A stretch of DNA of 64,000 nt from Acidimicrobiales bacterium (GCA_018401565.1 JAGYKS010000039.1:310001-374000), one strand, 5' to 3'. Counted from the stretch's first letter, positions 1 through 9,398 are shown. Program-made: numbers and translations. Notes: generated by a model not told the origin, from the letters alone.

Positions 1-60
1 CTTCCCTGCAGCACACACGACATGCGACACAGCACAACGCACCCCCCGGGAGTACCTGAC

Positions 61-828
61 ATGCCCACCACCACGACATCTTCTGGCCTGCGGACCATGT
101 CTTCTGGCCTGCGGACCATGCTCCCAGGCGGCATTGCGGCGCTGGTTCTGGCAACCGTGGCCCTGCTTTTGGGGGCAGCACCGGCCAGCGCCCACGTGGG
201 AATCGCCAGCGCCTCCACCACCGACGCCATCACCACCATCAACTTCTCGTTCGACCACGGGTGTGGCAGCTCGCCCACCATCGCCCTGGAGATGCAGCTG
301 CCGGCGGCAGCCGAGGTGGTGTCCACCGAGCTCATGTCGGGCTGGGTGTTCGACGGAACCACTGGCGACGGCGCCTCCACCAGCCAACAAGTGGCCCGCA
401 TCAGCGGCCCACCCATCCCCGACGGCCAGTTCGCAACCTTCACCGTGGTGGCCCGGGGCTACGACACCAGCGTGGACCACCTGGTGCCCACCGTGCAGCT
501 GTGTGAGCAGGGCGAAGAGGCGTGGATCGACCCCGACCAGGCCAGCCCACAGTCGGCACCGTTTTTGGCTGCCACCACCGCTGAACCTCCGGCACCACCA
601 GCACCTGAGCCAACCCTGGCGCCCGCAGCCGATCCGCTGCCCGTGGCAGAGCCGCCTGAACCGGTCACTGCCGCAGACGAGGCCGAGGCCGACCGCGACG
701 CCGCCGTGGATGCCGAGGCTGAAGCGTCCGGTGCACCGTGGGTGGCCATCATCGCCGGTGTGATCGGCGGGGCGGCGACGGTTGCTGTGGTGCAGGTGGT
801 TCGGTCACGACGCAAGGCGTCGTCGTGA
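61..828 (+). CDS. YcnI-like (DUF1775) copper-site membrane-anchored protein
   Basis: Exported protein of about 255 residues. A long signal peptide (hydrophobic core near residues 24-40, cleavage after ALGAAPASA-type residues near 44) leaves a mature N-terminal HVGIAS. This is the arrangement by which YcnI/DUF1775 proteins bind copper through the N-terminal histidine. The conserved HGC, a Glu in ALEMQLP and a Trp in SGWVFDG follow as in the family. A Pro/Ala/Glu-rich linker leads to a C-terminal membrane helix (WVAIIAGVIGG region) and a basic tail. I chose the ATG at 61 because GGAG lies seven bases upstream; ATGs at 22 and 118 are alternatives. Copper handling is inferred from the family. The gene converges on the P450 that ends at 836. 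Confidence 0.8.
   Translation: MPTTTTSSGLRTMSSGLRTMLPGGIAALVLATVALLLGAAPASAHVGIASASTTDAITTINFSFDHGCGSSPTIALEMQLPAAAEVVSTELMSGWVFDGTTGDGASTSQQVARISGPPIPDGQFATFTVVARGYDTSVDHLVPTVQLCEQGEEAWIDPDQASPQSAPFLAATTAEPPAPPAPEPTLAPAADPLPVAEPPEPVTAADEAEADRDAAVDAEAEASGAPWVAIIAGVIGGAATVAVVQVVRSRRKASS
79..120 (+). repeat. two-copy 21-bp tandem repeat in the signal-peptide region
   Basis: Units at 79-99 and 100-120 are identical and in phase, adding seven residues (SSGLRTM) to the N-terminus of the YcnI-like protein. Each unit ends in ATG, so copy number changes would duplicate possible start codons without shifting the frame. Confidence 0.85.
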
Positions 829-835
829 GTCGCTG

Positions 836-2037
836 CTAGCCGATCCGCACCGGCAGCTGCGCGGACCGCGCACCTGACCGCCCGACCACGTGACGGCGGC
901 AGGGTCGGCCAGCGGAAGTCGCTGCCGTAGCGCTGCATCCACACGTCCACGGCCACCTGCATCTCCATGCGGGCCAGGTTGGACCCGGCACAGCGGTGGA
1001 TGCCCAGGCCGAAGGCGGCGTGGCGGTTGACCTCGCGGTCGATGACCACCTCGTCGGGATCCTCGAACACCTCGGGGTCACGGTTGGCGGCCGGGAACGG
1101 CGGCAGCACCACTCGTTGGCCTTCATGGGGCAGCCGTTGAACTCGAAGTCGTCTTTGACCAGACGGGCCATGGTCACCGGGGCGTAGGCCCGCAGGAACT
1201 CCTCGATGGCCAGCGGCAGCAGCTCGGGCTCGGCGGCCAGCCGTCACGGTCCGACGGCGTCTTGGCCAGATGCCACAGCGACGCCCCGATGCCGCTCCAG
1301 GTGGTGTCGATGCCGGCGATGAGCAACAGGGCCATGGTGCCGCCCACGTGCTCCTCGTTCAGCGGCTCCCCACCCATCTCGGCGCTCAGCAGGTAGTTGG
1401 TGAGGTCGTCACGCGGGTTGGCGATGTGGTCTTCGATCTGGTTGCGCAGGTAACCGTCCAGCAGCCCGAAGTTCTCGAGGCGCTTTTCGACCGGCAGGTC
1501 CACGCTTTCGAGGGCGTTGTGGATGATGGTGCGGAAGATGTCGGCGTCCTCGGGCGGGAAGCCCAGCATCTTGGCGATCACCTGCACCGGGATGTGCTGG
1601 GCGTAGTCAGCGGCGGCGTCGACCACGTCCTTGCCCTCGAGTTGGTCGAGCAGGTCGTTGCAGAACTGACGGGTGAACGGCTCGAGTTCCTCAACGGCCT
1701 TGGGCGAGAACGCCGGCAGCAACAGGCGGCGGGCGTCGTGGTGAAACGGCGGGTCCGACGAGATGGGAGGAGCAACGCCCTGGGGGGCCGGCATCATGGG
1801 CCTGCCCTCGGTCACGATGGGGCTCTGTGAGCTGAAGTGTTCGGTGTCGTAGGCGATGGCCGACACGTCCTCATGGCGGGTGGGCAGCCACACCCCGCCG
1901 TAGCGGTCGGAGTGAACCACCGGGCATTCGCTGGCCCTGATGTCGGCCCAGATCGGGTAGGGATCAGCCGCCCACACCTCGTCGGTGTGGTCGAAGTCGG
2001 TGGTCCAGTCGGTGACGGGGGGATGGTTGCCGGCCAT
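836..2037 (-). CDS. cytochrome P450, reading frame broken three times
   Basis: P450 monooxygenase of about 400 residues, cytosolic, taking electrons from the ferredoxin encoded just upstream. Visible landmarks are the I-helix AGIDTT, the FPAANRDPEVF segment before the heme region, and the heme-binding FGLGIHRCAG with its Cys ligand. The C-terminus ends in QLPVRIG, as many bacterial P450s do. The frame changes near 1243, 1112 and 885; each break is repaired by one base, at GG/GGG-type sites for the first two. No domain is missing, so I read this as one intact gene with sequence errors rather than a decayed one. Start is the ATG at 2037. Substrate is unknown; the class (soluble, ferredoxin-coupled, actinobacterial) often oxidises terpenes, steroids or fatty acids. 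Confidence 0.85.
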
Positions 2038-2055
2038 GTCGTTGATCCTGCGCTT

Positions 2056-2253
2056 TCAGTCTTCGGTGATCGTGATGGCGAACTCGGGACAGTTGGCCAC
2101 GGCCAGACGGGCCTTGTCGGCCAGCTCGGGAGCCACGGTGCCGTCACCGATTTCCTTGGCCGTGCCGTAGTCGTCAACGTCGAACAGCTCCGGCGCCAGT
2201 GCGTAACACCGGTTGTGCCCCTGGCACTTTTCCTGATCGACATGGACCTTCAC
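2056..2253 (-). CDS. 3Fe-4S ferredoxin
   Basis: Small ferredoxin of 65 residues. The cluster ligands are in KCQGHNRC (Cys-x5-Cys with His at the usual second-Cys place) and the distal NCPE, which is the pattern of single-cluster 3Fe-4S ferredoxins that serve actinobacterial P450s. Acidic residues dominate. It is 18 bases upstream of the P450 on the same strand, so the two almost certainly form an electron-transfer pair. A GAGGAG ribosome site precedes the GTG/ATG start region. The palindrome at 2306-2321 is in its promoter region. Confidence 0.9.
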   Translation of the reverse strand: MKVHVDQEKCQGHNRCYALAPELFDVDDYGTAKEIGDGTVAPELADKARLAVANCPEFAITITED

Positions 2254-2305
2254 GGCGGACTCCTCATGGACGGCGCGCCAGGTATGCGGTGCGACGGACG
2301 GACGC

Positions 2306-2321
2306 GATAACGGTTGTTATC
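2306..2321. promoter_or_regulatory. 16-bp perfect palindrome, TetR-type operator candidate
   Basis: GATAAC, four bases GGTT, then GTTATC: a perfect 6-4-6 inverted repeat 53 bases upstream of the ferredoxin start. Size and position fit a TetR-family site controlling the ferredoxin-P450 unit. No TetR gene lies in the window. Confidence 0.55.
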
Positions 2322-2333
2322 ACCCTACACGAT

Positions 2334-2753
2334 TCAGTCGTTTGCGTCTCCGGAGGGGCGCGGGTCCATCGGCACGACGAGCCCGGCGGCGGCAGCGGCC
2401 TGGCTGATGGCGTCCATCAGCCGTTCGGGGTCACCGGCGCACCCTTCGAGTTCGGCGGGACCCACCAGCATCACCAGCGTGCCGGCAGCCGTATCGGCCA
2501 ATACACACGGGGTGGCACCCTCGCTGGCCGCAGCAACATCACCCGGGCGGTCATTGAGGTGGAAGGTGGTGAACTCGACGCCAAGACCCTGTTCGCACGC
2601 AACCCAGTCGCCCTTGCGACGGAACGTGCCATGGGTGATGTCGCACAGGGCGCAGTGGGCGGCGCCGAACCGGGCCTTGATCCAGTAGGTCAGCTCACCG
2701 CGCAGATCGCCGTCGGCGTGGTACACCCCCACCAGCCTTGTCACCTGCTCCAT
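2334..2753 (-). CDS. conserved hypothetical protein
   Basis: Protein of 139 residues with no signal peptide or membrane helix. The N-terminal half has a segment reading FGAAHCALCDITHG, with two Cys and a His that could be a metal or redox site, and a GKKxxW-like region following. I recognise this as a pattern seen in conserved hypothetical proteins but not as a family with a known role. It is separated from the ferredoxin by 80 bases that contain the palindrome. It stands alone as a transcription unit and its start is 30 bases from the tRNA-Ser on the opposite strand. Confidence 0.65.
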   Translation of the reverse strand: MEQVTRLVGVYHADGDLRGELTYWIKARFGAAHCALCDITHGTFRRKGDWVACEQGLGVEFTTFHLNDRPGDVAAASEGATPCVLADTAAGTLVMLVGPAELEGCAGDPERLMDAISQAAAAAGLVVPMDPRPSGDAND

Positions 2754-2782
2754 GAGGTCACGCTAGCCTCGGAGGCGTTCAC

Positions 2783-2867
2783 GGAGGGATGGCAGAGTGG
2801 ACGATTGCGACGGTCTTGAAAACCGTTGAGGGGCAACCCTCCGGGGGTTCGAATCCCCCTCCCTCCG
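2783..2867 (+). tRNA. tRNA-Ser (anticodon UGA)
   Basis: An 85-base class II tRNA. The acceptor GGAGGGA pairs with TCCCTCC, followed by discriminator G. The anticodon stem ACGGT/ACCGT encloses the loop CTTGAAA, with anticodon TGA at 2817-2819. A long variable arm (GAGGGGCAACCCTC region) is typical of tRNA-Ser. The T arm GGGGG-TTCGAAT-CCCCC is perfect. CCA is not encoded. Confidence 0.97.
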
Positions 2868-3170
2868 CTCTGGGGTGTTCACAAGTTTCCCCCAAAACAG
2901 TTCACAAGTCTGGAGTGAAACTGCCCCGGGCCTGTGTGGCGATCCACCGGCCCCGACGGAGACGCTTCCGTCTCAATGTCCGCCTGCTGGTCCGGTGGTG
3001 CGCCCCGTCACCGATGGCCAGCAACACCCGAACGTCACCACCGCCGCCCAGAGCCGGTTGTGTGCACCACTGGACCAACCCGGGACACTGTGCGCCCGGT
3101 CCCACTACGGTGGCCGGAGAGTTGTTGCCATCGCACACCCGGTGTTGTGGATTGCCGGAAGGTGCGGGTG
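2868..3170 (+). other. 303-base gap after the tRNA, no gene
   Basis: No credible coding region. It holds a ten-base direct repeat (GTTCACAAGT at 2877-2886 and 2900-2909) and a hairpin (GACGGA 2955-2960 with TCCGTC 2967-2972, six-base loop). The 5' leader of the Tat repeat protein must lie here. I see no second copy of the tRNA 3' end that would mark an integration site. Confidence 0.5.
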
Positions 3171-5661
3171 ATGGTTCGGCTGCGTCCGGGTGTTTCGTGC
3201 GAACGGGTTGGCGACAGCTGGCTGGTGCTGAGTGACCGTGACGGTGTGGTGCACAACCTCACCGGGCCTGCTGCCACCGTGATCGACTGTGTCACCACCG
3301 GCCAACCGGTCCCACCAGAATGCGACGATGCTGTCGCATCGCTGGTCGACACCGGAATCCTCACCGCCCCCACCGGGTGGTCACGCCGCAAGGTGCTTGC
3401 CGCCGGTGGCGCAGCCGCAGCCGTCGGCATGGTCACCCTCACCCTGCCCACCGCCGCCATGGCCGGCTCCGTGGGCCCGTTCGGCACGGTGACCGCAACC
3501 CCAGACTCCAATCAGGTCACCATCGACTGGAACGCTGCTGCCAGCACCTCCTACCAGGTGGTCTACAAACCCACCATCGGCGCAGGGGACTACGTCGACT
3601 TTGGCGGGTCAGTCGCTGCCGGCCCCGTCGCCGTCACCGGACTCACCAACAACACCGACTACAGCTTCAAAGTCCAGATTGTCGGAAGCTCACCACCAAC
3701 CGAATCTGCCGTCGTCACCACCACCCCCAGTGCCACCCCCATTGCGAACCTGGGTGTCACCTGGACTTCGGTTCCAGTTGACGCCGCCGCAGAAGCAAAC
3801 AACTGGACGTCGGTGGCGTACGGCAACGGGGTCTGGGTCGCGGTCGCCGCCGAGCGGCGGCAACCGGGTGATGCGCAGCACCGACGACGGTCTCAACTGG
3901 ACTGCTGTCGGCACAGACGCTGGCGTCAGCAGCAAACCGACTGGGTACGTCGGTGGCGTACGGCAACGGGGTGTGGGTCGCGGTCGCCTGCGGCGGCGCC
4001 AACCGGGTGATGCGCAGCACCGACGACGGGGCCAACTGGACTGCTGTCGCCGCCGCAGAAGCAAACAGCTGGTACTCGGTGGCGTACGGCAACGGGGTGT
4101 GGGTCGCAGTCGCCCTAGTGGCGGCAACCGGGTGATGCGCAGCACCGACAACGGTGTCACCTGGACTGCAGTCGGCCGGACGCTGGCGTAGCGAAGCAAA
4201 CGACTGGGTGCTCGGTGGCGTACGGCTTGACGAACAACAAGGGGTATGGGTCGCGGTCGCCCGCATCGGCACCAACCGGGTGATGCGCAGCACCGATAAC
4301 GGCGAATCATGGACGGTAGTGGAAGCGGTCGAAGGCGTCTCCGAAGCAAACGAATGGTTGTCGGTGGCGTACGGCAACGGGGTATGGGTTGCGGTCGCCA
4401 TCGACGGCGCCAACCAGGTGATGCGCAGCATCGACGACGGTGTCACCTGGACTGCGGTCGGCACAGACGCTGGCGTAGCAGCAAACGAGCTGGGTGTCGG
4501 TGGCGTACGGCAACGGAGTATGGGTCGCAGTCGCCATCGACGGCGCCAACCAGGTGATGCGCAGCACCGACGACGGTGTCAACTGGACTGCGGTCGGCAC
4601 AGACGCTGGCGTAGCAGCAAACGACTGGGTGTCGGTGGCGTACGGGCTTGATGCGAACAACAACGGGGTGTGGGTCGCGGTCGCCTTCGACGGCGCCAAC
4701 CAGGTGATGCGCAGCACCAACGACGGTGTCACCTGGACTGCAGTGGAAGCGGTCGAAGGCGTCCCCGCCGCACAAGCAAACGACTGGCGGTCGGTGGCGT
4801 ACGGCAACGGGGTGTGGGTCGCGGTCGCCTTCTACGGCGCCAACCGGGTGATGCGCAGCACCGACGACGGTCTCAACTGGACTGCAGTCGCCGCCGCAGA
4901 AGCAAACAACTGGTCCTCGGTGGCAACCGACGGCAACGGGGTCTGGGTCGCAGTCGCCCCCTATGGCGGCAACCGGGTGATGCGCAGCACCAACGACGGT
5001 GTCACCTGGACTGCAGTCGCCGCCGCAGCAAGCTCCTGGTGGTCGGTGGCGTACGGCAACGGGGTATGGGTCGCGGTCGCCCGCATCGGCAACCGGGTGA
5101 TGCGCAGCACCGATAACGGCGAATCATGGACGGTAGTGGAACCGGTCGAAGGCGTCTCCGAAGCAAACGAATGGTTCTCGGTGGCGTACGGCAACGGGGT
5201 ATGGGTTGCGGTCGCCGCCGACGGCGGCAACCCGGTGATACGCAGCATCGACGACGGTGTCACCTGGACTGCGGTCGGCACAGACGCTGGCGTAGCAGCA
5301 AACAACTGGATGTCGGTGGCGTACGGCAACGGAGTATGGGTCGCAGTCGCCTTCGACGGCGCCAACCAGGTGATGCGCAGCACCGACAACGGTGTCAACT
5401 GGACTGCGGTCGGCACAGACGCTGGCGTAGCAGCAAACCGATGGGTGTCGGTGGCGTACGGCAACGGAGTATGGGTCGCAGTCGCCTTCGACGGCGCCAA
5501 CCAGGTGATGCGCAGCACCAACGACGGTGTCAGCTGGACTGCTGCCGCCGCCACAGAAGCAAACGAATGGTTCTCCGTGGCGTACGGCAACGGCAGGTTC
5601 GTTGCCGTGGCCAACGAGCGGCACCAACCGGGTGATGTACAGCCCGTCGCCGGCTCCGTGA
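3171..5661 (+). CDS. PqqD-like domain, Tat signal, FnIII domain and about 14 Asp-box repeats
   Basis: Large exported repeat protein, about 830 residues once frames are joined. Order: residues 1-60 resemble a PqqD-like peptide-binding fold (VGDSWLVLSDRDGVVHNL then a helix); a Tat signal follows (SRRKVLAAGG plus a hydrophobic stretch ending TAAMA near residue 95); then an FnIII-like domain of about 85 residues; then tandem blades with GNGVWVAVA and RSTDDGVTWTAV. The STDDGVTW element is an Asp-box, so the array should fold as beta-propeller(s). The frame changes many times (for example near 3854, 3935, 4101, 4185, 4489, 5618); true stop is TGA at 5659-5661 after YSPSPAP. Start ATG 3171 was chosen because it gives the PqqD-like domain. 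Role (adhesion or glycan binding) is inference. A shorter paralogue begins at 14444. Confidence 0.65.
3790..5640 (+). repeat. about 14 near-identical repeats of roughly 130 bp encoding Asp-box blades
   Basis: Each unit encodes a SVAYGNGVWVAVA strand pair and an RSTDDGVxWTAV Asp-box, with spacers of two types (GTDAGVAAN or VEGVSEAN). DNA identity between units is very high, well above what protein constraint alone needs, which implies recent duplication or gene conversion. Fourteen blades would suit two seven-bladed propellers. Confidence 0.85.
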
Positions 5662-6166
5662 TGCCAGGCAGTTGGCTGTTGTGCAGGTAGCCGAACTGCC
5701 AACCCAGCCCGCAGCGCACAACCGCACGGCATCGCTTGCCGTATGCACGCCTTCGCCAGTGGTGAACCACGTTTACACACCACAAGACACGCCCTGATTG
5801 GCGGTCAGTAGTCACAGGTTCACGCTGCGGGTCCACAGCGACCCTGGCTGCAAACAAGCGGGCAACCGGCCGAATCGCCGATTTTCTACGGGAAGCCTCC
5901 CCTGAGTTACCGGGAAGCCTCCGCTGAGGTGGGGGTAAACCCGCAGCTTCACCATGACCGTCGGGGAAGCACCAGCGCCGACAACCACCACCACCGTCGC
6001 TCCGACAACCACCACCACCTCCACCGCAGCACCGGTCACGCCGGCAGTGGTCACCCCCAGGTTCACCGGCTGACCATCGCGCTTCAGCATTGCGGCAGTG
6101 GTGACCAGCCTCAACCGGTGAAGTCGAGTGTTGGCATCAGCCGCGCCCCGGCCCAGGCCACAACAC
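5662..6166 (+). other. 505-base region with a degenerate Thr-rich surface-protein tail
   Basis: No intact gene. At 5951-6073 one plus-strand frame reads FTMTVGEAPAPTTTTV and continues through a Thr/Pro linker to VVTPRFTG and a stop. That looks like the C-terminal linker of a secreted repeat protein, with no open frame upstream. A 22-base imperfect tandem repeat (CGGGAAGCCTCC core) lies at about 5889-5930. The minus strand also reads through part of this, so the call is weak. Confidence 0.3.
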
Positions 6167-6619
6167 CTAGGCGCAGTGGGAACACACACCCTCCAGGGCG
6201 AAGTGCCCCGGCTCGAGCGTGAACCCGATCGCATCGTGGGCTTCGGCGATGAACCGTTCAACCGTCCCGGCCGGCAACTCGGTGATGCGGCGGCAGTCCC
6301 GACATACCGCGATCAGCCCGTGATCGGCTCCCAACCGCACGAGTGATGGGCCGTGCCCGGCATGGACGTGCGTGACGATTCCCCGATCGGACAGGACGCC
6401 GATGGTGCGATAGACGGTCGCCTCGTGAATGTCGGGCGCTTCGGACTGGGCGAGCGTGGTGAGCGTGGCGATGTCGATTGGACCTCCGTGGCGCAGCAAC
6501 GCTCGGAGCACCGCTATGCGCGGGCCGGTCGCCCTGCAGTGGTGGGTTCGCAGCATCACCTCAGCGTCATCAACGTCGTACTCGCCGATCAGTGCCGCCG
6601 TCTCATCTTGCAATCGCAT
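6167..6619 (-). CDS. Fur-family metalloregulator, probably Zur
   Basis: DNA-binding repressor of 150 residues. A winged helix spans about residues 20-90 with recognition-helix segment HEATVYRTIGVL. The dimerisation domain follows with CRDC near 107 and a C-terminal CSHC, the two pairs that hold the structural zinc, and a His-rich sensor stretch (HVHAGHGPS). It follows the three transporter genes on the same strand after a 120-base gap, which suggests it senses the metal they import. Zinc is favoured over iron or manganese because the transporter resembles ZnuABC. The ATG at 6619 gives a normal Fur length; the frame is open further upstream but that sequence is not Fur-like. Confidence 0.82.
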   Translation of the reverse strand: MRLQDETAALIGEYDVDDAEVMLRTHHCRATGPRIAVLRALLRHGGPIDIATLTTLAQSEAPDIHEATVYRTIGVLSDRGIVTHVHAGHGPSLVRLGADHGLIAVCRDCRRITELPAGTVERFIAEAHDAIGFTLEPGHFALEGVCSHCA

Positions 6620-6739
6620 CAGCAAACGGTACCAGCGCCACCCGCCACGCCTCCGCCCGACCCGGACGCCACCGGGGTCGACGGGCACGGCCTGCGCCTT
6701 GGAGCAAGCCGGCTCAGCTGCCGGGCATCGCTCGCTACA

Positions 6740-7603
6740 TCAGCGTGCGATGCCGGCAGCACTGCTGCGGCGACGCAGCGGTGCGCCGACCACGAAGACA
6801 ACAATGAAGAAGGCTGCTGAAGTGAGGACGATGGTGGGGCCGGATGCGATGTCGAGGTGGTAGCTCGCGTTCATGCCGACGAAGCCGCTCACCGCACCGA
6901 TCACTCCAGCCAACACCAACATGCGGGCGAAACTGTCGGTGAGCATCCGGGCGACGACGGCCGGGACGACGAGCGAGGCGGCGATCAGGGTCACACCCAA
7001 AACGTTCATCGTTGAGATGACCGTGGCCGACAGCAGCACCATCAGCAAGCCGTCGACCAGGGCAGTGTTCACTCCGGTCGCCCGGGCCACTTCGGCGTCG
7101 AACGTGGTGAACAGCAGTTGCCGGTAGCCGACGAAGATGAAGGCCAGCGCACCCACTGACACGCCGACGATCAACCACACGTCGGCCCAGGTCACGCCCA
7201 GCACATTGCCGAACAACAAGGCATCGGCACTGGGACCGGGTGAGCCGTAGATCTGCACGATCGCCAGGCCGAAGGCGAACGCAGCCGTGGTCACCACGCC
7301 GATCGCAGCATCTGATCCGATCGGCCGGCGACGGACGATGCCACCGATCACGAGGGCGGCGAGGAGACCCCACGCTCCTGCGCCGAGAAACAGGTTGATG
7401 CCAAGCAGTCCTGCGACGGCGTAGCCCCCGAAGATCGCATGGGACAGTCCGTGGCCGATGTAGCTCATGTTGCGCAACACCACATAGGTGCCGACGACTC
7501 CGCACAACGCGCCCGCCAGCGTCGCCACGATGACCCCATTGCGGAAGAACTCGAACTCGAACGGCCTCACGAAGTCAACGGCCAGGACTGCACCCCACGC
7601 CAT
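6740..7603 (-). CDS. metal ABC transporter permease (ZnuB/MntB type)
   Basis: Inner-membrane permease of 287 residues with about eight or nine hydrophobic helices, of the ABC-3 family that imports zinc or manganese. The conserved stretch LRNMSYIGHGLSHAIFGG near residue 45 and the GVTLIAASLVVPAVVAR region near 215 are hallmarks. The start ATG at 7603 overlaps the TGA stop of the ATPase gene by one base (TGATG), showing translational coupling. Confidence 0.9.
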   Translation of the reverse strand: MAWGAVLAVDFVRPFEFEFFRNGVIVATLAGALCGVVGTYVVLRNMSYIGHGLSHAIFGGYAVAGLLGINLFLGAGAWGLLAALVIGGIVRRRPIGSDAAIGVVTTAAFAFGLAIVQIYGSPGPSADALLFGNVLGVTWADVWLIVGVSVGALAFIFVGYRQLLFTTFDAEVARATGVNTALVDGLLMVLLSATVISTMNVLGVTLIAASLVVPAVVARMLTDSFARMLVLAGVIGAVSGFVGMNASYHLDIASGPTIVLTSAAFFIVVFVVGAPLRRRSSAAGIAR

Positions 7604-8370
7604 CAGGCGCTCTTTTCGTCGTGCAGGAGCAACGGCGAATCGACCACGACGCGCATGCCGCCGTGTTCGAGCACGTGCATCGGCGATCCGTAGGTGCGCT
7701 CGAGAACATCGGGGACAAGTACCTCGCTGGGCGAACCCTCTCCGATGACCGTCGTGTTCAGGCACACGATTCGTGGGAGGTGGGCGGCGATGCCGTTGAG
7801 GTCGTGCGTCGTGAGCACGATGGTCAGACCCTGCTCGTTCAGTTCACCGAGCAGGTGCAGGACTTCGTGGCGCGTGCGCACGTCGAGTCCGGATGTGGGC
7901 TCATCGAGGAAGATCGCCTGGGCGTTGGTGAACAATGCACGGGCGAGGAACACCCGCTGCTGTTGGCCGCCGGAAAGATCGCGGATGTGACGCCGCTCCA
8001 GCCCGCCGAGGCCGAGGCGTTCGGCTATCTCACCGATCTGGGCTCGTTCAGATTTCGTGATCCAGGGGGTGCGCCAACCGCGGGCCCGGGCCATGCCCAC
8101 GCACTCGGCAACGGTCACGGGAAAGTTCCAGTCGATCTGCTCCACCTGCGGGACGAGACCAACCGTGATGCCGGCGCGACGCTCGACGTGTCCCGAGCGG
8201 AGCGGGACACTGCCCAGCAGAGCCTTCAGCAACGTCGACTTGCCCGACCCGGATGGACCGACGATTCCCAGCAGATCGCCTTCGGCGACGGCGACGTCGA
8301 CGTCGACCAGCACCGGTTCTGCTCCGTAGGTGACGGTTAGCTTCGTCGCCGTGATGAAGGGGGCACTCAC
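7603..8370 (-). CDS. metal ABC transporter ATPase (ZnuC/MntA type)
   Basis: ATP-binding subunit of 255 residues. Walker A GPSGSGKST, Q-loop in VPQVEQID, signature LSGGQQQR, Walker B AIFLDEP and H-loop TTHD are all present and in order. GTG at 8370 was chosen as start because it makes a GTGA overlap with the expected stop of the binding-protein gene and begins the conserved beta-strand FITATKLTVTYG soon after. Couples to the permease at 7603. Confidence 0.9.
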   Translation of the reverse strand: MSAPFITATKLTVTYGAEPVLVDVDVAVAEGDLLGIVGPSGSGKSTLLKALLGSVPLRSGHVERRAGITVGLVPQVEQIDWNFPVTVAECVGMARARGWRTPWITKSERAQIGEIAERLGLGGLERRHIRDLSGGQQQRVFLARALFTNAQAIFLDEPTSGLDVRTRHEVLHLLGELNEQGLTIVLTTHDLNGIAAHLPRIVCLNTTVIGEGSPSEVLVPDVLERTYGSPMHVLEHGGMRVVVDSPLLLHDEKSA

Positions 8371-9394
8371 TGGGGTACGACGCAGAATCCTCCGCTGTGT
8401 CGCGGACGTCGAAGTTGGCGAGCGCCGACGAATCGCCGCCCAGGGCATCGGTCATGGTGATGAAGTTGAACTTCATCAAGCCGAGCCACGAGTGATCGGG
8501 TTCGCCCGGCGCACCAGGCAGGTCGTCGTCACGGAGGTCGTCGACGTATTGCGCACCGGTCTCGTTGGCGATCTGTTCAAGTACCGGAGACGGGAACACC
8601 TCAGAGCCGAACACCGCAGGAACATTCTCTGCCCGAATCTGCTCGATGAGAGTGATCACGTCCGTCGCCGTGGGCTCGCCGAAGTCTGCGGGCTGGACGG
8701 CACCGACAACGGTGAAGCCGTAGGTGTCGGCAAAGTAGGCGTAGGCATCGTGGTACGTCACGAGCTTGCGTTGGTCGGCTGGGATCGTGGCGAAGGCCTC
8801 GGCGGCTGTGGCGTCGAAGTCATCGACGAGGTCAGAGAACGCCTCGAAATTGGCGTCGTACTCCGATGCACCGGCGGGGTCCACATCGATCATCGTGTCG
8901 CGAATCAGGCCGGCATAGACCTTGACCAGCGTCGGATCGGTCCAGAGGTGTGGGTTGGGCTTTCCCTCGGACACCGGAAACGAGAAGTCGTACTTGTACT
9001 GCTCGGGGCTGATCGTTTCGTCACCGAGTTCGACCAGCGGCACCCCATCGCCGAGGTTCGCCTCGGCGAGGTTCTTGGTCGGTTCTTCCAACTGGAGGCC
9101 GTTGATGAACACCACGTCGGCGATACTGAGCAGCTCGGCTGCCGAGGGCGGGGGCTCAAACGTGTGTGAGTTGGTCCCTTCCGGCACGATGCCCACGATC
9201 CGGGCGCGATCGCCGATGATGTTCGCAGCGATCGACGTGATCGGCGCCACGGTGGTGACCACCACGAGTTCGTCTCCGGCGGCGTCAGATGCGGCGTTGG
9301 AGGATGCATCGCTGCCGCACGACGTGACAACAAGAGCGGCAACGGCAACGAGCGCTGCGATCCGAAGGTGACGGGAAATAATCATGGACCGCAT
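8367..9394 (-). CDS. metal-binding lipoprotein of the ABC importer (ZnuA family)
   Basis: Extracytoplasmic solute-binding protein of about 340 residues. Signal peptide with lipobox VVTSC. The cluster A-I fold ligands are visible: His in SHTFEP, His in NPHLWTDP, His in TYHDAYAYF, and an acidic site after FGSEVFPS. Its open frame does not stop where the ATPase gene begins but runs on to 8048, overlapping it by 320 bases. A TGA in another frame at 8367-8369 overlaps the ATPase GTG in the usual way, so a one-base error near 8375-8400 is the likely cause. The 3' end is therefore uncertain. First gene of the importer operon. Confidence 0.82.
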
Positions 9395-9398
9395 GCTA

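Noticed and set aside
836..2037. First P450 as a pseudogene
   Set aside because: Three shifts, but the I-helix, ExxR-region and heme motif are all intact, and many other essential-looking genes show the same kind of shift.
2783..5661. Genomic island inserted at the tRNA-Ser
   Set aside because: No integrase and no second copy of the tRNA 3' end was found within the window, although the repeat-rich gene after the tRNA made it plausible.
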